Of a stretch of DNA of 20,409 nt, positions 7,411 through 12,917 are shown one piece after another. Every line of letters begins with the position of its first letter. The stretch's first letter is position 1. The DNA comes from Sulfidibacterium sp964598065 (GTDB lineage: Bacteria > Bacteroidota > Bacteroidia > Bacteroidales > F082). The position numbers were made by a program, and so were the translations under genes. Location of the stretch: the NCBI GenBank assembly GCA_964598065.1, contig CAZRAW010000034.1, forward strand, positions 1 through 20,409, read 5' to 3'. The notes beneath the pieces are model-generated. The model was given only the letters and a program-made list of their open reading frames with translations. It was not told where the DNA came from and did no database searches.

Positions 7411-7523
7411 TGAAACAGATAAAAATTTTTTCTTTGAACAAAAGTATTGAGCATTTACCGCACTGACGAGGTATTATTATTTTTGAATTCCGGTTTTATT
7501 GTCAGGCGATAGTTACGTACTCA

Positions 7524-7555
7524 TTTGCAAATGGTAAAAAGTATCTCTAAATTTG
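7524..7555 (+). promoter_or_regulatory. Bacteroidota-type promoter of the MFS transporter gene
   Basis: TTTG at 7524-7527 and TAAATTTG at 7548-7555 match the -33 TTTG and -7 TAnnTTTG elements, with a 20-bp spacer as expected for Bacteroidota sigma factor promoters. This is the best two-part promoter in the window. Transcription would start near 7560, leaving an untranslated leader of about 45 nt before the ATG at 7608. The palindromic operator lies about 160 bp upstream, too far for simple class II activation of this promoter. Confidence 0.65.
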
Positions 7556-7607
7556 GCTGCTCGTAAACATCTGATTTCAAATTTATAATTATAAAAACTT
7601 CTCAACT

Positions 7608-8912
7608 ATGGCAAAAACAAATTACAAAGTGTACGGATATCGATGGGTTATTTTGGCAGTTTTTATGTTGATTTCTATTGTGATTCAGCTGCAATGGCTT
7701 GCTCATGCCGCTGTTGAGCGGCCTGCCGAAGTTTTTTACCACGGGCAGTTCAATCCTGATTCATTTTTTAACATCGATTTTCTTGCCATGGTTTACATGC
7801 TGGTTTATATCATCATGAGTTTTCCGGCTTCTTATATTATTAACACTTACGGCATCCGGAAGGCTATTGGTCTTGGAGCGGTGATTGCAGGTGCTTCCGG
7901 GCTGCTGAAAGGTTTTTATGCCGACAGCTTCCTGATTGTGGTAGTGGCGCAAGTGGGATTTGCTGTAGCACAGCCGTTTATACTGAATGCCGTTACAGCC
8001 GTTACTGTTCGCTGGTTTCCTTTACGCGAAAGAGGGCTGGCAGCGGGACTGGCTATTCTGGCGCAATATCTCGGTATTATCTTTGCTCTGCTTATAACGC
8101 CGGTTTTTATCGGAACCAATCCGCATGAGCCCGGCTATGGAAGCGGTTTTCCGCACATGCTTATGGTTTACGGCTGGCTTACTTTCGTGGCGGCTGCCGT
8201 TACGCTTTTGCTGCTGAAAGAAAAGCCCCCCACACCACCGGCTGCTGACGATTTAGTCCGACAGAGCTTTTATAAAGGCCTCAAACACATTCTGAAGCAA
8301 CGCGATATGGTACTGATAATTATTGTCTTTTTGGTAGGGCTGGGTATTTTCAACGCCATCAGTTCCATGACCGACTCCATTTCGGCCAACCTCGGCGTGC
8401 AGGATTCCAATGGTTTGATTGGAGGCCTCATGCTCATCGGAGGTATCATAGGGGCGGTGATAATCCCGGCCTTATCTGACAAATACCGTATGCGTAAACG
8501 GTTTTTGGTGATTTGTACCATTGGTGCGCTGCCCGGCGTGCTGGGTTTAAGCCTTACGGGATATTTTATTCATAATACCGCTGTAATTTACGACATAGCG
8601 CTTGCTTCCGCGTTTATTCTCGGCTTTTTCATCATGAGCGCCGGACCGGTAGGCTTTCAGTATGCCGCCGAGATCAGCTATCCCGCTCCGGAGTCCATTT
8701 CGCAGGGCCTGCTTCTCTGGGTAGGTCAGATATCGGGGCTGCTGTTTGTGGCCGGTATGAGTATTCGCAACAACTTTTATCTAAACGCCTGGATGATTCT
8801 CTTTAGTATCCTAATGCCCGTGGTGGTGGTGCTGACTTTGATGACAAAAGAGTCGCCAATGATTATTACTGAAAAAGATAAAATGAAAGCGGAACAGGCG
8901 GTTTCGGAATAA
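7608..8912 (+). CDS. MFS transporter, FLVCR-like branch, substrate unknown
   Basis: The protein has 434 residues and about 12 hydrophobic segments with a cytoplasmic loop near residues 205-225 (KEKPPTPPAADD). It begins YKVYGYRWVILAVFMLISI and has the MFS loop 2-3 (ASYIINTYGIRKAIGLG). Its second half has GLGIFNAISSMTDSISANLG and a GGIIGAVIIPALSDKYRMRKRF signature. The N-terminal 'YKVYxxRW' and the F-N-A-x-x-S motif recall the FLVCR/DIRC2 branch, whose animal members move choline/ethanolamine or haem, but the resemblance is by eye and does not define a substrate. It is divergent from the SCP2/aminotransferase/transketolase unit and shares its regulatory region, so it is the obvious candidate for importing that pathway's substrate or exporting its product. 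No terminator is evident after the stop. Confidence 0.85.
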   Translation: MAKTNYKVYGYRWVILAVFMLISIVIQLQWLAHAAVERPAEVFYHGQFNPDSFFNIDFLAMVYMLVYIIMSFPASYIINTYGIRKAIGLGAVIAGASGLLKGFYADSFLIVVVAQVGFAVAQPFILNAVTAVTVRWFPLRERGLAAGLAILAQYLGIIFALLITPVFIGTNPHEPGYGSGFPHMLMVYGWLTFVAAAVTLLLLKEKPPTPPAADDLVRQSFYKGLKHILKQRDMVLIIIVFLVGLGIFNAISSMTDSISANLGVQDSNGLIGGLMLIGGIIGAVIIPALSDKYRMRKRFLVICTIGALPGVLGLSLTGYFIHNTAVIYDIALASAFILGFFIMSAGPVGFQYAAEISYPAPESISQGLLLWVGQISGLLFVAGMSIRNNFYLNAWMILFSILMPVVVVLTLMTKESPMIITEKDKMKAEQAVSE

Positions 8913-8998
8913 ACCTGATAAACTTCTCGAATTTGTGTCGCCATTTCCGAAGCAAAGTGTGCAACTTTTTGAAACCACAGATGTAATTTCTACCGTTT

Positions 8999-9023
8999 AA
9001 TCTTTGCATCAAAAACAAAGATT
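8999..9023. repeat. Small inverted repeat
   Basis: AATCTTTG (8999-9006) and CAAAGATT (9016-9023) are perfect 8-bp arms around a 9-nt A-rich loop, in the 251-bp gap between the MFS gene and the carbamate kinase remnant. No T-run follows, so it is not a typical terminator. It could be an operator left over from the decayed gene. The rest of the gap shows only the elements listed separately. Confidence 0.5.
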
Positions 9024-9087
9024 ATGACTGCAAAAAAAGGTAGATATTATGGAATGAAGTTGTTTAAAGATAACTACAGGCTTTTAT

Positions 9088-9095
9088 TATTTTTG
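9088..9095 (+). promoter_or_regulatory. -7 element upstream of the carbamate kinase remnant
   Basis: TATTTTTG matches TAnnTTTG. A degenerate -33 (TTTA at 9063-9066, 21-bp spacer) is possible. It lies 68 bp before the ATG of the remnant, so the promoter of the ancestral gene may still be intact although the gene is not. Confidence 0.4.
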
Positions 9096-9108
9096 CATTC
9101 CTTTTTAC

Positions 9109-9134
9109 CCTGATTAATTCACAAATCAATCAGG
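9109..9134. repeat. Leader hairpin upstream of the carbamate kinase remnant
   Basis: CCTGATT (9109-9115) and AATCAGG (9128-9134) pair perfectly around a 12-nt loop; the flanks TACCC and GGGTA could extend it with an unpaired TTAA. It sits between the -7 element and the ATG at 9164, so it would fold in the leader RNA. Its role is unknown. Confidence 0.45.
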
Positions 9135-9163
9135 TTAAGGGTATTTTTAAAAATAGTTTTTAT

Positions 9164-9366
9164 ATGAAAAAATTAGCTGTTGTTGCTTTTGGGGGAAATG
9201 CTTTGTTAAGGGCAGGCCAAAAAGGAACCATCGACGAGCAGGAAGTATGGCTCCGAAAGTATGTGCTGCCATTAACTTTGTGGAAAGCACGGGAAAAGAT
9301 ACCATCATCACCGAAACCGGTTTGCTCGGTGTGGATAACGGAGGCACCCTGATTACCATGGTGTAG
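9164..9366 (+). pseudogene. arcC: Carbamate kinase remnant with the middle of the gene deleted
   Basis: The ATG at 9164 opens MKKLAVVAFGGNALLRAGQ followed by KGTIDEQE, a clear carbamate kinase N-terminus (the V-x-x-GGNAL motif binds phosphate). After about 26 codons the reading frame becomes meaningless. In another frame the sequence continues as GSMAPKVCAAINFVESTGK and ends LGVDNGGTLITMV with TAG at 9366, which is the C-terminal end of the same family (GSMGPKVEAAxxFVExTG). About 240 of the usual 310 or so residues are therefore missing, with a frameshift at the joint near 9238-9245. The active enzyme would make ATP from carbamoyl phosphate in fermentative arginine or purine breakdown; this copy cannot. 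Both ends, the leader and a terminator survive, which points to one internal deletion rather than slow decay. Confidence 0.8.
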
Positions 9367-9379
9367 CAACTTTTATTTG

Positions 9380-9426
9380 AAAAAAGCAAGCCCCTGACAA
9401 AATCATTTTCGACAAGGGCTTTTTTA
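9380..9426. terminator. Bidirectional terminator between the carbamate kinase remnant and gcvP
   Basis: AAGCCC at 9388-9393 pairs with GGGCTT at 9416-9421. The stem continues imperfectly inward (CTGACAAAAT against ATTTTCGACAA) around a tiny loop. It is flanked by an A-run on the left (9380-9385) and a T-run on the right (9420-9425), so it can end transcripts from both convergent genes. Confidence 0.75.
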
Positions 9427-9445
9427 TTGACGGGGAATTCGTTTC

Positions 9446-12349
9446 TTACATTTGATCCACATTTACCGCCGGCCCTTCGTAATCGCTAACGGGCAGGCAC
9501 GGACAAAGGTTCCGGTCGCCAAAGGCATCATCAATTTTGGCAACAGGCGGGAAATATTTGTCGTTGCGAATCCAATCCAGTGGGAAAGCAGCTTTTTCGC
9601 GGCTGTATGGCAGACCATAGTTGCTGGTGATAACCATTTCGGCTGTATGCGGTGCATTATAAACCACATTATTTTTGCGTTCTGCTTTTCCATCTTCAAT
9701 CTCTTTTATTTCTTCGCGTATAGATTTCATGGCTTCCACAAAACGATCCAGAGCTTCCAGCGGCTCGCTTTCAGTAGGTTCCACCATGAGCGTTCCGTGC
9801 ACCGGAAAGGCTACGGTAGGTGCATGAAAACCGTAATCCATCAGCCTTTTGGCAATATCAATAACTTCGATGCCGGCCGTTTTACTAAAGGCATTGCAAT
9901 CGAGAATCATCTCATGACCTATCCGGCCATTCTTGCCGGTGTACAAAATCGGATAAGCCTTTTTGAGTTTATCTTTCAGGTAATTGGCATTGAGGATGGC
10001 GATTTTTGTGGCTTCTTTTAGTCCTGTTTTTCCCAGCATTTTCAGGTAACCGTACGAAATCAATAAAACGAGAGCGCTCCCGTAAGGCGCTGATGAAACA
10101 GCGGAGATACCCTTTTCACCACCTGTATTAACAAAAACATGATTGGGCAGGAAAGGTTTTAAATGGGCAGCCACGCCAACGGGGCCAACGCCAGGACCAC
10201 CACCGCCATGAGGAATGCCAAAGGTTTTGTGCAGGTTCAGGTGACATACATCTGCGCCGATAAAGCCGGGATTGGTAAGCCCTACCTGAGCATTCATATT
10301 GGCTCCGTCCATGTAAACCTGTCCGCCATGAGTGTGAATAATTTCAATCACTTCACGAATTCCTTCTTCAAAAACACCGTGTGTGGATGGATAGGTAACC
10401 ATGAGGGCGCCGAGGCTGTCTTTGTATTGCCCGGCTTTTTGCTTTAAGTCGTCAATATCGATATTTCCGTTTTCATCGGTTTTCACCACCACTACTTTAA
10501 AACCGGCCATTACCGAGCTGGCAGGATTGGTTCCGTGTGCAGAGGCCGGAATCAGGCAAATGTTGCGCTGCTGTTCGCCACGGCTGTGAAGGTAAGCCCT
10601 TATGACCATCAGTCCGGTGTATTCGCCGGCAGCGCCGGAGTTAGGCATAAAGGACATTGCCTCAAAACCGGTTATTTTACACAGAATATCTTCCATCTCA
10701 TTAATGACAGCCTGGTAACCTGCAGCCTGCTCTCCCGGAACAAAAGGATGAATATCCGTAAATTCGGGCCAGCTTACCGGCATCATTTCCGAAACGGCAT
10801 TCAGTTTCATGGTACACGAACCCAGTGGAATCATACTACGGTTTAGCGCCAGGTCTTTGTTTTCCAACGACTTCAGATAACGCATCATTTGTGTTTCGGA
10901 ATGGTATTTTTTAAACACCGGATGCATCATAAAATTGCTGGTTCGCTGTAGTTTTTCGGGGATTGCAATAAGCTTGTCGTGTTCCGGTTCGCTGAATGGC
11001 ACCGGTAGTGGTTGTGCATCTGCCGCATCAGCCAAAACTTCAACAATTTTCTCAATATCCTTATTATTAGCGGTTTCGTCTAAGCTGATGCTAATATGTT
11101 TTTCATCTACATAGAAGAAATTTATTCCATTTTCCAATGCTTTGGCACGAATCAGCCCGCTGTTCACATTGTCGGGAATTTTAAGATACAGAGTGTCAAA
11201 ATAAGCGCTATTTTGGTTTTGATAGCCGTATTTTTTGAGGGCTTCGGCCAAATCAACGGTAAAAGAGTGAATACGGGCAGCTATTTCAGTCAGTCCGTCT
11301 TTGCCGTGATAAACGCCGTAAAACCCGGCCATAATAGCCAATAAGGCCTGTGCCGTACAGATGTTGGAGGTAGCTTTGTCTCGTTTGATATGCTGCTCGC
11401 GGGTTTGCAGCGCCATACGCAACGCAGGCTTACCATTGGCATCTTTGGAAACGCCAATAATACGCCCCGGTATTTGTCTTTTGTAAGTTTCGGTTGTAGC
11501 AAAATACGCTGCATGCGGCCCACCATAACCCATGGGCACACCAAAACGTTGCGAAGAGCCGAAAACCACATCGGCGTCCCATTCTCCGGGAGGCGTTAGC
11601 AGGGCGAGGCTCAGCAGGTCGGCAGCCACAGCGAGCGGAATATTTTTTTCTTTCAGCTGTTTTGCCAGGATGGAGTAATCATTGATTTGACCATTTTTGT
11701 CAGGATACTGAACCATACATCCGAAAACTTTTTCGGAAAATTTAAAAGAAATTTCATCGGCAATACGAAGTTCAATTCCGCGGGATTCGGCTCTTGTTTT
11801 TAAGACGTCAATAGTTTGGGGGAAAACCGCATTGGAAACCAAAAAAATGTTGGCTCCGGTTTTGGCCTGGGTGCGATTACGGGCGTGATAGAACATCAGC
11901 ATGGCTTCGGCGGCAGCAGTTCCTTCGTCCAATAGCGAAGAGTTTGCCAGCGGCAGTCCGGTCAAATCGGAAACCATTGTCTGAAAATTCAGCAACGCTT
12001 CAAGGCGTCCCTGGCTAATTTCGGCCTGATAAGGCGTGTAGGAGGTGTACCAGCCGGGATTTTCAAATACATTACGCATAATGACCGGCGGTACAATAGT
12101 ATTATAATAGCCCAGTCCGATATAGGTTTTATAAATTTTATTTTGGGAAGCCAGTTGCCTGGCGTGTCGCAGATAGCTGTATTCATCCATACCTTCCTCT
12201 AAATTGAGGTCGCCTTTCAGGCGAATATTGGCAGGAATGGTCTCGTCGATAAGCTGATCAACGGAAGAGAGTCCCATTGTTTCGAGCATGCTTTGAACAT
12301 CTTCATTTTGGGGCCCGTTATGACGGGTTAAAAATTTATTTTGAACCAT
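9446..12349 (-). CDS. gcvP: Glycine dehydrogenase (decarboxylating), glycine cleavage P-protein
   Basis: This 967-residue single-chain P-protein has the length of the homodimeric type (about 950-970), not the split gcvPA/gcvPB type. PLP is bound by Lys708 in LNLHKTFGIPHGGGGPGVGP, with the glycine-rich loop characteristic of the family right after it. The N-terminal half shows MSDLTGLPLANSSLLDEGTA and GSSQRFGVPMGYGGPHAAYF; the C-terminal half shows SMIPLGSCTMKLNA and NGGE-type loops (FVNTGGEKG). It decarboxylates glycine and loads the aminomethyl group on the lipoyl H-protein, feeding methylene-tetrahydrofolate. The gcvT and gcvH genes are not adjacent. It appears monocistronic: a -7 element lies at 12427-12434 and a bidirectional terminator at 9380-9426. 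I saw no glycine riboswitch in the leader. Confidence 0.97.
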   Translation of the reverse strand: MVQNKFLTRHNGPQNEDVQSMLETMGLSSVDQLIDETIPANIRLKGDLNLEEGMDEYSYLRHARQLASQNKIYKTYIGLGYYNTIVPPVIMRNVFENPGWYTSYTPYQAEISQGRLEALLNFQTMVSDLTGLPLANSSLLDEGTAAAEAMLMFYHARNRTQAKTGANIFLVSNAVFPQTIDVLKTRAESRGIELRIADEISFKFSEKVFGCMVQYPDKNGQINDYSILAKQLKEKNIPLAVAADLLSLALLTPPGEWDADVVFGSSQRFGVPMGYGGPHAAYFATTETYKRQIPGRIIGVSKDANGKPALRMALQTREQHIKRDKATSNICTAQALLAIMAGFYGVYHGKDGLTEIAARIHSFTVDLAEALKKYGYQNQNSAYFDTLYLKIPDNVNSGLIRAKALENGINFFYVDEKHISISLDETANNKDIEKIVEVLADAADAQPLPVPFSEPEHDKLIAIPEKLQRTSNFMMHPVFKKYHSETQMMRYLKSLENKDLALNRSMIPLGSCTMKLNAVSEMMPVSWPEFTDIHPFVPGEQAAGYQAVINEMEDILCKITGFEAMSFMPNSGAAGEYTGLMVIRAYLHSRGEQQRNICLIPASAHGTNPASSVMAGFKVVVVKTDENGNIDIDDLKQKAGQYKDSLGALMVTYPSTHGVFEEGIREVIEIIHTHGGQVYMDGANMNAQVGLTNPGFIGADVCHLNLHKTFGIPHGGGGPGVGPVGVAAHLKPFLPNHVFVNTGGEKGISAVSSAPYGSALVLLISYGYLKMLGKTGLKEATKIAILNANYLKDKLKKAYPILYTGKNGRIGHEMILDCNAFSKTAGIEVIDIAKRLMDYGFHAPTVAFPVHGTLMVEPTESEPLEALDRFVEAMKSIREEIKEIEDGKAERKNNVVYNAPHTAEMVITSNYGLPYSREKAAFPLDWIRNDKYFPPVAKIDDAFGDRNLCPCLPVSDYEGPAVNVDQM

Positions 12350-12426
12350 TATTTTATTTTTATAAAAGCTGTAAAAGGTTAATTATCAGAAATATTACAG
12401 GGTTAGCCTGCTTCTTTTTCGTGTCG

Positions 12427-12434
12427 CAAAAGTA
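12427..12434 (-). promoter_or_regulatory. -7 promoter element of gcvP
   Basis: On the minus strand this is TACTTTTG followed by CG, a very typical Bacteroidota -7 element, giving a leader of about 70 nt before the ATG at 12349. No clear TTTG at -33 was found. Positions 12350-12426 are otherwise AT-rich with no structure I can support. Confidence 0.5.
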
Positions 12435-12572
12435 AGAACAATTCTGTTATCTGTTTATTTTATAACACTTTATTTTCCCGATGTTTTCAATGATTTATAA
12501 ACAATTTTTACAAGTTTGCCGGAGAAAATTTTAAAAGGAAGTGAAGTATGGCAGGCAGTTGTCAGACAATAA

Positions 12573-12681
12573 GTCATTCAATGGTCATTCAATGATCAAA
12601 CGGTTGTCATTCATAGTAATTTGTTGTAATTTGTTGTAATTCTCTGTTTATTTCATTCAACATTCATCATTATTTCATTCA
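12573..12681. repeat. Cluster of short tandem repeats
   Basis: Two adjacent 11-bp copies of GTCATTCAATG (12573-12583, 12584-12594) are followed by a partial third (GTCATTCA, 12606-12613). Next come two adjacent 10-bp copies of TAATTTGTTG (12617-12626, 12627-12636) plus a partial TAATT, and two copies of TTTCATTCA (12651-12659, 12673-12681). All lie in the non-coding gap between gcvP and hppA, just before the palindromic element. They look like slippage products; no function is evident. Confidence 0.7.
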
Positions 12682-12689
12682 TCGATTCG

Positions 12690-12850
12690 ATGCGGGAGGG
12701 ATTGAAGTGGCAGCTCCCGTCAGCGAAAACGTATGTGAAGCAGGCAAACAGGAGCAATTGGAATGAGCTCCCTGTTTGCCGTAGCGGAACAACGTTTTTC
12801 GCTGACGGGACTATAACGGAAAGCCCGTGCAGGCCTGTGGGGGAGGCCGC
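12690..12850. repeat. REP/BIME-like nested palindromic element
   Basis: A compact set of inverted repeats. The outer arms are CCCGTCAGCGAAAACGT (12716-12732) and its complement at 12792-12809, perfect but for one bulged base. The inner arms are GGCAAACAGG (12743-12752) and CCTGTTTGCC (12771-12780). Small G/C-rich hairpins sit at each end: CGGGAG/CTCCCG at 12693-12719 on the left, and CGGG/CCCG at 12806-12827 then GGCCT/AGGCC at 12832-12848 on the right. The two flanking units share the pattern GGGA...CCCGT and are loosely alike. This is the architecture of bacterial interspersed mosaic elements, palindromes moved by REP-associated Y1 tyrosine transposases (RAYTs). The base composition is richer in G+C than its surroundings. 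No transposase lies in the window and I saw no second copy, so mobility is inferred. Confidence 0.65.
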
Positions 12851-12865
12851 CCAAAAAAATCATAA

Positions 12866-12899
12866 AAAAAGGGAAAGCACCTGCGGCACCTCCCTTTTT
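12866..12899 (-). terminator. Rho-independent terminator of hppA
   Basis: AAAAAGGGA (12866-12874) and TCCCTTTTT (12891-12899) form a 9-bp stem with a 16-nt loop, 19 bp beyond the hppA stop codon. Read on the minus strand, the stem is followed by a run of seven T. It abuts the palindromic element at 12690-12850. Confidence 0.75.
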
Positions 12900-12917
12900 A
12901 AAATAATCTGACAAAAA

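Noticed and set aside
9024..9113. 29-codon frame starting MTAKKGRYYGMKLF
   Set aside because: It runs through the -7 element and hairpin of the carbamate kinase remnant, has no recognisable homology and is short enough to be chance.
9452..10021. 189-codon plus-strand frame opposite the end of gcvP
   Set aside because: Shadow of the conserved GcvP C-terminus; no family resemblance.
12350..12426. Possible glycine riboswitch in the gcvP leader
   Set aside because: The leader is short, AT-rich and lacks the conserved paired glycine-aptamer cores.
12690..12911. Open frame of 73 codons on the plus strand and a 64-codon frame opposite it
   Set aside because: Both lie wholly in the palindromic element and the hppA terminator; their composition follows the inverted repeats and no protein family is recognisable.
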